From Lysobacterales bacterium (GTDB taxonomy: Bacteria; Pseudomonadota; Gammaproteobacteria; Xanthomonadales; Ahniellaceae), in the NCBI GenBank assembly GCA_016721845.1, contig JADKHK010000007.1, forward strand, positions 1-64,000: a stretch of DNA of 64,000 nucleotides. The letters run 5' to 3'. The translations under genes and the position numbers were made by a program. The notes under the pieces were generated by a model. It ran no database searches. It worked only from the letters and a program-made list of their open reading frames with translations, and was not told the DNA's origin. Positions within the stretch are counted from its first letter, which is position 1. Each line of letters begins with the position of its first letter. Shown piece after piece: positions 18,637-26,469 of this stretch.

Positions 18637-19647
18637 TCAGGCCGCGTAGTACCCGCGATACCAGTGCACAAAGTTCGCGATGCCGTCTTCGACCGATACG
18701 ACCGGGCGATATCCGACGTTCGCGATCAGTTCCGACACATCGGCTTCGGTGTCGGGCACGTCGCCGGGCTGCAGCGGCAGCAGCTGCATGATCGCCTTGC
18801 GGCCGAGGCTGTGTTCCAGCACCTCGATGTAGCGCAGCAGCTCGACGGGCTGTTCGTTGCCGATGTTGAAGATGCGGTACGGCGCGACGCCGCTGGTTGC
18901 CGGATCGGGTGCAGCGCCGTTCCAGTCCGTGTTCTTCGCGGGTGGATGGTCGAGCGTGCGGATCACACCTTCGACGATGTCGTCGACATAGGTGAAGCTG
19001 CGCTTGTGGCGGCCGTGGTTGAACACGCGGATCGGTTCGCCGGCCAGGATCGCCTTGGTGAACAGGAACAACGCCATGTCCGGTCGGCCCCAGGGACCGT
19101 AGACGGTGAAGAAGCGCAGGCCGGTGCAGGGCGTGCCATACAGATGCGCGTAGCTGTGCGCCATCATCTCGTTGGCTTTCTTGGTCGCCGCGTACAGCGT
19201 CAGCGGATGTTCGGTCGGCTGGTGTTCCGAGAACGGCATGGCCGTGTTCGCACCGTACACCGAACTGGTCGAGGCGTAGACCAGGTGCTCGACCCCGTTG
19301 TGCCGGCAGCCCTCCAGGATGTGCAGGAAGCCGGTGACATTGCTGCTCACGTACACATGCGGATTCTCGGCCGCGTAACGCACCCCGGCCTGCGCCGCCA
19401 GGTTCACCACCCGCGTCGGCCGGTGCGTCGCGAAACAGGCCTCGACCGCCGCACGATCGGCCAGGTCCGCGTGCACATGCACGTAGTTCGGATGATCCGC
19501 GAACCGCGCCAAGCGCGCGCGCTTCAGGTTCACGTCGTAGTAGTCGTTGAGATTGTCGAGCCCGATCACGCGTTCGCCCCGCGCCAGCAGCCGCATCGCG
19601 ACGTTCGATCCGATGAATCCGGCGGTGCCGGTGACGAGGGTGGTCAT
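18637..19647 (-). CDS. UDP-glucuronate 4-epimerase-type SDR
   Basis: 336 residues of the extended short-chain dehydrogenase family. The Rossmann motif is VTGTAGFIGSNVAMRLL. The segment IGLDNLNDYYDVNLKRARL is characteristic of the GAE/CapI/LspL group that makes UDP-galacturonate from UDP-glucuronate. The catalytic residues lie in YASTSSVYG and LYAATKKANE (Y-x3-K). It would supply an acidic sugar for the polysaccharide. It runs divergently from the RAYT gene, with a REP doublet between. Confidence 0.88.
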   Translation of the reverse strand: MTTLVTGTAGFIGSNVAMRLLARGERVIGLDNLNDYYDVNLKRARLARFADHPNYVHVHADLADRAAVEACFATHRPTRVVNLAAQAGVRYAAENPHVYVSSNVTGFLHILEGCRHNGVEHLVYASTSSVYGANTAMPFSEHQPTEHPLTLYAATKKANEMMAHSYAHLYGTPCTGLRFFTVYGPWGRPDMALFLFTKAILAGEPIRVFNHGRHKRSFTYVDDIVEGVIRTLDHPPAKNTDWNGAAPDPATSGVAPYRIFNIGNEQPVELLRYIEVLEHSLGRKAIMQLLPLQPGDVPDTEADVSELIANVGYRPVVSVEDGIANFVHWYRGYYAA

Positions 19648-19700
19648 GGTGGAATGTTATTCGGTTTTTTCGGATTCGCGGGCCGACGCATTTGCAGGAG

Positions 19701-19775
19701 AGTCGCGAGCCGGGGCTCGCTCCTACAGGTCGGGGGTTGACGCTCTTGTAGGAGCGAGCCCCTGCTCGCGACCGC
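19701..19775. repeat. REP doublet (REPIN) upstream of the RAYT
   Basis: A forward REP (19701-19728) and an inverted REP (19748-19775) separated by about 19 bases. The spacer (GTCGGGGGTTGACGCTCTT) is nearly identical to that of the doublet after the RAYT gene, differing at two positions. The two doublets therefore share an origin. Confidence 0.85.
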
Positions 19776-19810
19776 CCTGGCGATCGACCAAACCCGACAT
19801 TTCGCAGCGC

Positions 19811-20338
19811 ATGTTCCGACGGCGTCGCAGGCGTCGCGATGCATCGCTGCGGCATCGTGAACGGATGGAACAGCTCACCGGAAACGGTCATTCTGCATTG
19901 CGCCGCGGCCGGATGTCGGTGCCGGGCGCGGTGTATCTGGTGACGACGGTCGTTCGCAGTCGTGCGCCACTATTTTGCGACGCTGCGTTGGCGAATGCGG
20001 TGTGCGACTTGCATGGCCTGCCGAGGACGTTTCTGGATGCGACGGTCATGGCGTGGGTGTTGATGCCGGACCATTGGCATGGCGTGCTGCAGCTGAACCA
20101 GTATTCGCTGTCGCGTGTCATTCAGACATTCAAGTCGCTCAGCGCTCGGCAGGTTCAGGCAATGCGTTCGACATCGGGTCCGGTTTGGCAACACGCGTTC
20201 CACGATCGCGCGATCAGGAACGAACGTGAATTCCTGCTGGCGCTGCGCTACGTGCATGACAATCCGGTTCGCGCGGCATTGTGTGCAATGGCGGAGGATT
20301 ATCCGTACATGGGAGGTCGCGGGTCGGCGCATTTGTAG
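19811..20338 (+). mobile_element. REP-associated tyrosine transposase (RAYT)
   Basis: 175 residues of the Y1/HUH transposase family (TnpA-REP). The HUH-type motif lies in VLMPDHWHGVLQL. The usual RAYT segments are present: PGAVYLVTTVV, FKSLSARQ, VWQHAFHDRAIR and YVHDNPVRAAL. RAYTs are domesticated single-copy relatives of IS200/IS605 transposases and are thought to process and spread REP palindromes. The ATG at 19811 is likely; the ATG at 19865 is an alternative, and the TTG at 19547 would translate the REP. The gene is framed by two near-identical REP doublets, and its TAG stop is part of the following REP-derived sequence. It is the only plus-strand gene in the first 30 kb. Confidence 0.88.
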
Positions 20339-20358
20339 GAGAGCGGTCGAGAGCCAGA

Positions 20359-20435
20359 GCGGTCGCGAGCCGGGGCTCGCTCCTACAGGTCGAGGGTTGA
20401 TGCTCTTGTAGGAGCGAGCCCCGGCTCGCGACCGC
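20359..20435. repeat. REP doublet (REPIN) downstream of the RAYT
   Basis: A forward REP (20359-20388) and an inverted REP (20408-20435) around a spacer that matches the upstream doublet at all but two positions. It begins 21 bases after the RAYT stop and runs directly into the 32-base tandem array. Confidence 0.87.
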
Positions 20436-20566
20436 TCTGGCTCGCAACCACCCCGGCTCGCGACCGCTCTGGCTCGCAACCACCCCGGCCCGCGACCGCT
20501 CTGGCTCGCAACCACCCCGGCCCGCGACCGCTCTGGCTCGCAACCACCCCGGCTCGCAACCACCCA
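20428..20566. repeat. Four 32-base tandem repeats derived from a REP arm
   Basis: Four head-to-tail 32-base units begin at 20428, 20460, 20492 and 20524, each starting GCGACCGCTCTGGCTCGCAA, followed by a partial unit. They differ only at one T/C position. The unit contains the REP arm GCGACCGC. There are no unique spacers. The array ends at the galE stop codon. Confidence 0.9.
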
Positions 20567-20567
20567 C

Positions 20568-21575
20568 CTATCGATACCCATCCGGATTCGCGGATTGCCA
20601 GCGCCAGGTGTCGGTACACATGTCGGCCAGGGTGCGCGTGGCGGTCCATGCGAGTTCGCGGGTGGCGCGTGCGGGATTGGCGTAGAGGATGGCGACATCG
20701 CCGGGGCGGCGTGCACCGATGCGATACGGCACGGCGCGACCGCTGGCGGCTTCGAAGGCGCGCACCAGTTCGAGCACGCTGTGGCCGCGGCCGGTGCCGA
20801 GATTGAATACATGCGCGCCGGTGCGGTGCTGAACAAACTCGAGCGCGCGGGCGTGGGCGTCGGCCAGGTCCATCACATGCAGATAGTCGCGCACGCCGGT
20901 GCCGTCGGGCGTCGGGTAATCATTGCCATACACGTTGAGGTGATCGCGGCGGCCGACGGCGACCTGCGCGACGTAAGGCATCAGGTTGTTGGGCGGGCCG
21001 ATCGGGTCTTCGCCGATGCACCCGCTCGGATGCGCCCCGACCGGATTGAAATAACGCAGCAGTACGGCGCCGAAGTCCGGGTCGGCTGCGCACAGGTCGC
21101 GGATCAGGTCTTCCATCACCAGTTTGGTGCGGCCGTACGGATTGGTGACGCCCAGCGGCGCATCCTCATCGACCGGCATCGATGCGGCGGCGCCGTAGAC
21201 GGTGGCCGATGAACTGAACACCAGCCGTCGCGTGCGGTGTTCGCGCATCGCTTGCAACAGCGCGATGGTGCCGCCGATATTGTGGTCGAAATAGCGCAAC
21301 GGCTGTTCGCAGCTTTCGCCGACGGCTTTCAACGCCGCGAAATGAACAACCGCGTCGATGCCGCCGCTGAAGGCGCGGGCAAGGTCGCCGGCGTTGCGCA
21401 CATCCCCTTCGACGAAGCGCAGCGCGCGCCCGCTGATCTCCTGCACCCGCCGCAACGACTCGGCCGAGGCATTGCAGAGGTTGTCGAGCACGACGATCTC
21501 GTGCCCTGCCGCCAGCAGCACCACGCAGGTGTGGCTGCCGATATAACCCGCCCCGCCGGTGACCAGAATCTTCAT
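20568..21575 (-). CDS. galE: UDP-glucose 4-epimerase
   Basis: 335 residues, the usual GalE length. The NAD-binding start is ILVTGGAGYIGSHTCVVLL. The catalytic triad region has VFSSSATVYG and NPYGRTK (Y-x3-K), and the C-terminal half has RPGDVAILYANP and the substrate segment YRIGARRPGD. It interconverts UDP-glucose and UDP-galactose (or the N-acetyl forms) and so supplies the polysaccharide. The stop codon borders a REP-derived repeat array, and the start is followed upstream by a REP. It is the last gene of the assembly operon that begins at about 30.4 kb. Confidence 0.95.
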   Translation of the reverse strand: MKILVTGGAGYIGSHTCVVLLAAGHEIVVLDNLCNASAESLRRVQEISGRALRFVEGDVRNAGDLARAFSGGIDAVVHFAALKAVGESCEQPLRYFDHNIGGTIALLQAMREHRTRRLVFSSSATVYGAAASMPVDEDAPLGVTNPYGRTKLVMEDLIRDLCAADPDFGAVLLRYFNPVGAHPSGCIGEDPIGPPNNLMPYVAQVAVGRRDHLNVYGNDYPTPDGTGVRDYLHVMDLADAHARALEFVQHRTGAHVFNLGTGRGHSVLELVRAFEAASGRAVPYRIGARRPGDVAILYANPARATRELAWTATRTLADMCTDTWRWQSANPDGYR

Positions 21576-21587
21576 GGGCGGATCCTA

Positions 21588-21616
21588 GTAGGAGCGAGCC
21601 CCGGCTCGCGACCGCT
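21588..21616. repeat. REP palindrome upstream of galE
   Basis: A 29-base REP (GTAGGAGCGAGCCCCGGCTC and the arm) 12 bases upstream of the galE start codon, between galE and the Wzy-type gene. Confidence 0.85.
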
Positions 21617-21632
21617 GCGGGCTTCTCATGCG

Positions 21633-21703
21633 CCAGAACCAGAGCCCAGAGCGGTCGCGAGCGGTCGCGAGCCGGGGCTCGCTCCTACATTCTCTGGTTC
21701 TGG
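21633..21703. repeat. REP with duplicated arm inside a 12-base inverted repeat
   Basis: A REP at 21661-21689 is preceded by a duplicated GCGGTCGCGA (21651-21660). Both are enclosed by perfect inverted repeats CCAGAACCAGAG (21633-21644) and CTCTGGTTCTGG (21692-21703). The right arm encodes the last residues of the ligase gene, and the TAG stop of that gene (21685-21687) is the REP GTAG. Confidence 0.8.
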
Positions 21704-23049
21704 AAGGAATGGGCGAGCAGCACCGCGGCGACGCAGGCGATGGCGGTGGTGCGCAAGGGATAGTCGCTGAGCGAATGCAGCAGGATCAGCCACAGGCCGA
21801 TGGCGGCGGCGCGTTGCCAGACGGCTGCATCGCCGCGCTGGATCCAGGCGACGCCGGTGCGCCAGGCCAGCAACAGCAGCCCGCCCGCGAGCAGGATGGC
21901 CAGGGGCCAGCCGCCTTCCAGCCACCATTCCGCCCAGTCGTTGTGGGCGCGGTTGATCAGCACGGACTGGCGATCGGTCGCGGGTTCGATCGATTCGTAG
22001 GCGGCGACGAAGCCGCCGGCCCCGACCCCGAACGGACCGAAATGATCGGCCGCCGCCAGGGTGTTGCGGGTGATCGTCCAGCGCAGATCGTCCATCGGAT
22101 CGGCATCGAAGCGTTGCAGCAGACCCCAGAATCCGAACTGGACGGCGAGGATCAGGCCGCCGATGCCGGCCACGGCCAACCAGCGCTTCACGCCGCGACG
22201 CGGGCGCTCGTCGCTGTCTTCGTGGCGACGCCACAGCATCGCGGCGGCCGCGAGTGCGGCCAGTCCGGCCAGCACCACGCCCGAGCGCGAGCGCACCATC
22301 GCCAGTGCCAGCAGCAACAACACGCCGGCGACGATGCCGACGGTGAGTGCTGCGGTGCGTCGGGGGCGCTGTTCCCCGGCCATGATGCGCGCGCCGGCAT
22401 TGATCATCTGCGCGGCCGCCAGGGGCAGCGACAACACCAGCAGGGTGGCCAGATGGTTGCGGTTGGCGAAGGGCCCGACGGCGCTATCGGCATTGGTGAT
22501 GGCGTGCCAGCGCAGCGGGCTATCGGGGCCGCCGGCCAATTGGGCGAGGCCGAGCACCGCGCTGGCCAGAGCCAGGACCAGGATCAACTGCAGCAGGCGT
22601 ACCTGTTGCCGCCGCGGCAGGCTGAGGCTCAGCAGTCCCACTGCCATCGGCGGCAGCAGGGCGAGCGTCGCGCGCAGGGTCGCATCCGGATCCAGCGACA
22701 GGGCATGCCAGCCGATCCCGACACCGGCGCTGCGCAGTTCGGCCACCAGTTCGGCGCGACCGCCGAAGGCGCTCCAGATCGACACCGGCAACGGCAGCCA
22801 TTGCGCGAGGTTCCAGGCCAGCACCAGCAGCATCCAGCCCACGACCAGGCCCTGCGGCCGCGACATCGGGCGCACCGACAGGCGCGCGCCAGCCAGCACG
22901 ATCAGCGGCAGCGCCAGCAGTTGCAGCACGGCTTCGACCGGCAAGCCCTGACGGGTTCCGCCACCCGCGAGCACGCACAGGCCGAGAAAGCCGCCGCAGA
23001 TCAGCAGTGCGCTGCGGCTGCCGGGTGGGTCGGGGTGGGGATGCGCCAA
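21685..23049 (-). CDS. O-antigen ligase/Wzy-type membrane protein
   Basis: About 454 residues with some ten or more hydrophobic segments. The conserved pattern of the O-antigen ligase family is visible: SAVGPFANRNHLATLLVL, then a membrane stretch, then VRSRSGVVLAGLAAL, and a periplasmic loop with FGVGAGGFVAAYES and NRAHNDWAEWWLEGG (the catalytic-type His in AHND). Such proteins polymerise or ligate lipid-linked repeats in the periplasm. A TTG at 23049 is the best start, because the longer frame to 23268 is out-of-frame sequence of the FecR gene. The stop codon comes from a REP. It lies after the FecR-like gene, in the assembly operon. Confidence 0.82.
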   Translation of the reverse strand: MAHPHPDPPGSRSALLICGGFLGLCVLAGGGTRQGLPVEAVLQLLALPLIVLAGARLSVRPMSRPQGLVVGWMLLVLAWNLAQWLPLPVSIWSAFGGRAELVAELRSAGVGIGWHALSLDPDATLRATLALLPPMAVGLLSLSLPRRQQVRLLQLILVLALASAVLGLAQLAGGPDSPLRWHAITNADSAVGPFANRNHLATLLVLSLPLAAAQMINAGARIMAGEQRPRRTAALTVGIVAGVLLLLALAMVRSRSGVVLAGLAALAAAAMLWRRHEDSDERPRRGVKRWLAVAGIGGLILAVQFGFWGLLQRFDADPMDDLRWTITRNTLAAADHFGPFGVGAGGFVAAYESIEPATDRQSVLINRAHNDWAEWWLEGGWPLAILLAGGLLLLAWRTGVAWIQRGDAAVWQRAAAIGLWLILLHSLSDYPLRTTAIACVAAVLLAHSFQNQRM

Positions 23050-23067
23050 CGCGGGCTCCGGAAACGA

Positions 23068-23092
23068 ATCGGGCCGCTCAGCGCGGCCCGAT
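23068..23092. terminator. Strong hairpin between the FecR-like and ligase genes
   Basis: A perfect 10-base-pair stem (ATCGGGCCGC/GCGGCCCGAT) with a 5-base loop. It follows the FecR-like gene on the minus strand and is followed there by a weakly T-rich ATTCGTTT. It may attenuate transcription into the ligase gene. Confidence 0.55.
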
Positions 23093-23114
23093 CGATGATA
23101 CGCAAGCCGACCGC

Positions 23115-23796
23115 TTACGGGCTGGCCTGCTCGTCGTTGCAGTTGAAATTGCCATCGTCGTGGTCGATCGCCAGGCAGGCGCCGATGATCGTCGGAATGA
23201 TGACGCGCGGGTTGGTCACCAGCGAACCCTGCACCGGCGCCACCTTGTCGAACACCAGGGCCGCGCACAGGCAGGGCGACTGGTCGGGGATCTCGAAGTC
23301 GCTGGATTCCGCGACTTCTTCGCGGCAGCCGTCGCGGTATTCGAACAGGCCCTTGGATTCGTTCGCGATCCGCACACGGTCGCCGATGTGCAGCATCTGC
23401 CCGGCCGAAATGCCGGCGTAGGACTCGTCGTATTGGCGCAAGCTCAGGTCACCGGTCGACTCGACCAGGGTCGCAACCGGGTCTTCTTCGCCCTTGAAGT
23501 TCAGGCAGGGGCAGGGCAGGCGCTCGTCGACGGTGTAGACATCGCCGGCCTTGACCTCGACTTCGCAGTCATCGAAATAACGCACCAGCGCCTTCGAGTC
23601 TTCCATCGACATGACGCGGTCGCCGGGCTTGAGCTGCGTGCCGGGCGCGAGTTCGACGAACTGTTCGCCCTGGTTCACCAGCACCGAACCGGTGATTTCC
23701 TTGAGTGTCGCCTGCAGCGGCGCGGCCACCGCGTCGGCTGCGCGCACCACCGGACATCAGTCCGAGGCCCAGCGTCAGGAAGAACAGGGTTTTCAT
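23115..23796 (-). CDS. Exported FecR-domain-like protein, one frameshift
   Basis: About 226 residues. The start MKTLFFLTLGLGLMS is a signal peptide; the frame then breaks in a CC run at about 23750 and resumes as VVRAADAVAAPLQATLKEI. Removing one base joins them. The mature part contains GSVLVNQGEQFVELAPGTQL and LKPGDRVMS, the FecR-like fold, followed by a second copy around SAGQMLHIGDRVRIANE. Cysteine pairs (CPCLN, CLCAA) may form disulfides. FecR-like periplasmic proteins occur in EPS operons and may sense or scaffold the export machine. This role is inferred from context only. Confidence 0.7.
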
Positions 23797-23884
23797 TGGC
23801 TTCTCCGTAGGAACCCTGACGCTCCAGCGGGAGGCGTCATCGGGGATAGTCGCGCATGAGGATCGCATCGGCGGGCGTGGCTGG

Positions 23885-25111
23885 TCAATGTTTGATCGTC
23901 GAGATGCGCAGGTCGTCGAACCAGATGCGGCCGCCGACCATTTGCTCCGGCGCGATGCGCGCGTCGAGGTGCAGGACGAGGGTCTGGCCATTGCAGGCGT
24001 CGACAGGACGTTCGAAGTCGACGCGGAAGTCGCGCCATGAACTGCTGCCCTGGAAGCGTTCGGTTTCCGCGAGCAGACGACCGTCGTCGCAGCGCAGCAG
24101 CCAGTGCAGGCCGCGCTCGTTGCGCAAGCCGTCGATGCGGGTGCGACCGCGCAGGGCGTAGCGTCCGGGCGGGAGGGCGAGGCGTTGCTGGACATGCGCA
24201 AACGCGACGCGGCGGTCATGGAAGTCGATCACCAGCGCCTGCTCGCCGCCGGCCCCGGCGGTCGGTTCCTGATGGATGGTCGCGCCCGCGACCGGCGCAA
24301 AGGTCCAGCCGAAGCCGCCATTGTCGGGCGGCAGTTCGAAGCCGCCATCGAAGACATTGCCGAGCACCTTGCGGCGCTCGTCCGGCAGCGCCTCGATCCA
24401 CAGGAACTGGGCCTCGGCGACGCGGGTCTCGCGCAGCAGGCGATCGATCCAGGCCGAACGCTCGGCCATGCTGAGGGGTTGCGGCGCGGCGCGCAGCGGC
24501 GAAAACAAGGCCGTGATCAGCGGCAGCGCGCCGGGTTGCTGGCTCAACCACGACAGGAACCGGGGACGCCATGGCGGTGCGCCTTCTCCGAGCAGGCGCA
24601 GCAGCGCGACCCGTGCTTCCGGAATGGCGGCGAGCGCGGCCAGGGTGGGCAGGGTGTCGTCGAGCAGCCCCGGCGAGACGCGCAGCAACTGGTCGGTGCG
24701 CGCCAGCGCCGCGGTGAAATCACCGTGCAGCACGGCGTGGTTCGCGAGCCAGCCCAGCGCCGGACGATCGCGTGGCGCGCGGTGTGCCGCGATCCGGTAA
24801 TGCGCCAGTGCGCCGGCTTCATCGCCTGCGCCATCGGCGACACGCCCCAACACCCGGTAGGCGACACCGTTGAGCGGCGTGCGAGCCAGCACGGCGCGCG
24901 CCCGAGCGACGGCCTGCGCGGCATCGCCGCCCGGTTCGGCGGCGATCTCGGCGAGTTGCAGTTGCGCGCCATCGTGGTGCGGCCACCAGGCCAGCGCCGC
25001 GTCCGGATCCTGCGCGACGAGCAGGTCGGCCACACCGATGTGCAGGACCAGCCAGGCCAAGGCCAGGGCCGGCGCAGCGAGGATCATCCAGAGGCGGCGG
25101 CGTGCCGTCAT
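23885..25111 (-). CDS. Membrane-anchored TPR-like protein with C-terminal carbohydrate-binding-like domain
   Basis: 408 residues starting MTARRRLWMILAAPALALAW, an N-terminal membrane anchor. Residues about 40-180 show helical repeats of TPR type (ALAHYRIAAHRAPRDRPALG). The C-terminal 150 residues form a beta-rich segment (GNVFDGGFELPPDNGGFGW, then RIWFDDLRIS), like the carbohydrate-binding-module folds whose end reads W-x-D-D. Start and stop overlap the J-domain gene as ATGA. It probably belongs to the EPS export machine in the periplasm. No named family could be assigned. Confidence 0.7.
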   Translation of the reverse strand: MTARRRLWMILAAPALALAWLVLHIGVADLLVAQDPDAALAWWPHHDGAQLQLAEIAAEPGGDAAQAVARARAVLARTPLNGVAYRVLGRVADGAGDEAGALAHYRIAAHRAPRDRPALGWLANHAVLHGDFTAALARTDQLLRVSPGLLDDTLPTLAALAAIPEARVALLRLLGEGAPPWRPRFLSWLSQQPGALPLITALFSPLRAAPQPLSMAERSAWIDRLLRETRVAEAQFLWIEALPDERRKVLGNVFDGGFELPPDNGGFGWTFAPVAGATIHQEPTAGAGGEQALVIDFHDRRVAFAHVQQRLALPPGRYALRGRTRIDGLRNERGLHWLLRCDDGRLLAETERFQGSSSWRDFRVDFERPVDACNGQTLVLHLDARIAPEQMVGGRIWFDDLRISTIKH

Positions 25112-26466
25112 CGGCCTCGGTCCGCGCGCAGTTCGAAGCGACGCAGCCGGGATTCGGCTCCATCGAGCACGAGTTCCAGTTCGACCTCGCCGCGCTCCAG
25201 GTGTTTGCGCAGCGACGGCCGCTTGCGATAGCCGGTCTCGTAGCGCGCCCGTCCAACCACGCGGTCGTCGCGCTGCTGCCACTGCATGTCGCTGAAATCG
25301 ATGTAGCGCTGCTGGCTGCCGTTGAACAGGCGCGTGTAGTCGCTGGCGATCTCGGCGACACGACGCACGTCGGCATGGACCTCGCGCGCATACAGGCGGA
25401 GCAGGCCGCTGAGGTCGCCTTGGGCGTAGCGTTCGCGGAAATGTCGCAGCACGGTTGGGCCGCTTTGCGCATCGAGGCTGGGCAGTGCGGTTGCTTCCGG
25501 CGGCGGCGCGGCATCGGCAACCGCAGCGACGGCGACCGGATCCGCGATCGCGACGACGCTCGCCTCGGGCGGCGGTTCGGCGCCCGGCGTCTCCGCGACC
25601 TTGACCGACGTGTGTGTGCGCGGGCGTACGGGCGGGTCGATCCGCACGGGTGCCGGTGTGACCGAGGCCGGCGATGGCGCGGCGCGGATCGCCTTGGCGG
25701 GATGCTCGGGCGCGGCCGACCGGTCCGGGGTCAAGGTCGCGATCGGCACCATGGCCGGCAACGCCATCGGCTCGGGGGTGGCTGCGCGGGTCTCGGCATA
25801 CCAGGGGGCGGCGGCTGTCGCGTCGGCGACGGTGGCCGGCGTGGCTGGCGGTTCGTCCGCGGGGCGCAGGCGTTGCAGGGCCACCGCCGCGAGCACGGCG
25901 AGTGCGACGCCACCGGCGATCCAGGGCAGGGGCTGCGATCGTCCGCGGGGTGCCGGCACCGGGGACAGGTCGGCGCGCGTGGCACTGCGCGGCGTCGCCG
26001 GGCGCGCCTCCCAGGGTTCGATGACGGTTCGGGTCGGGGGGTGTTGGAGCGCGGTCGCACGACCGTCGGCGTCACGCAGTTGCCGCCAGGCACGGTTGAC
26101 ACGATCGGCATAGGCCGAGGCCCAATCGTCGCTGCGATCGGGATGGACCAGTCGCACGAGCAAATGATGGTGTGCGCGGATCAGTTCCGGTGCCGCATCG
26201 GGATTGACGCCGAGCACGCGCCAGGGGTCCTGGTCGAATTCACGCGCCAACAGTTGTTGTTCGACATAGAAGCGCGCGGCGTCGACCAGCCGTCCGGCAT
26301 CGGCCGGAAACGCGGCACTGGCGTCCGCCAGCGCGTCCGGCTGCGCGAGCGCGACCCGCAGCCAGGGCGCCATGCCGCGCTCAGGCAGGGGCCGCGCCCG
26401 CAATTCGTCGATACGCCCCGGCGCTGCGTGCAGCGCCAACGCGAGATCGAGCGCGTCGAAGCTCAC
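25108..26466 (-). CDS. J-domain membrane protein with C-terminal NTF2-like domain
   Basis: 452 residues. Residues about 80-140 form a J-domain: WRVLGVNPDAAPELIRAHHH, then LVHPDRSDD with the HPD tripeptide that stimulates Hsp70 ATPase. A membrane segment follows at about residues 178-195 (IAGGVALAVLAAVAL), then about 130 residues rich in Pro and Ala. The last 115 residues (VLRHFRERYAQGDLSGLLRL, ending in a basic ARYETGYRKR region) look like an NTF2/SnoaL fold. A J-domain would be cytoplasmic and the NTF2-like domain periplasmic. The gene lies 3 bases after the tyrosine-kinase gene and may couple DnaK to polysaccharide assembly. That role is inference. Confidence 0.78.
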   Translation of the reverse strand: MSFDALDLALALHAAPGRIDELRARPLPERGMAPWLRVALAQPDALADASAAFPADAGRLVDAARFYVEQQLLAREFDQDPWRVLGVNPDAAPELIRAHHHLLVRLVHPDRSDDWASAYADRVNRAWRQLRDADGRATALQHPPTRTVIEPWEARPATPRSATRADLSPVPAPRGRSQPLPWIAGGVALAVLAAVALQRLRPADEPPATPATVADATAAAPWYAETRAATPEPMALPAMVPIATLTPDRSAAPEHPAKAIRAAPSPASVTPAPVRIDPPVRPRTHTSVKVAETPGAEPPPEASVVAIADPVAVAAVADAAPPPEATALPSLDAQSGPTVLRHFRERYAQGDLSGLLRLYAREVHADVRRVAEIASDYTRLFNGSQQRYIDFSDMQWQQRDDRVVGRARYETGYRKRPSLRKHLERGEVELELVLDGAESRLRRFELRADRGR

Positions 26467-26469
26467 CGC

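Noticed and set aside
19811..20338. Insertion sequence
   Set aside because: The transposase is a RAYT, which is single-copy and lacks IS terminal repeats; the flanking palindromes are REPs.
20428..20566. CRISPR array
   Set aside because: The repeats are directly adjacent with no unique spacers, and no cas genes are present.
20214..20649. ORFs with repeated GCEPERSRAG-type protein sequence
   Set aside because: They are translations of the REP-derived 32-base tandem array, not genes.
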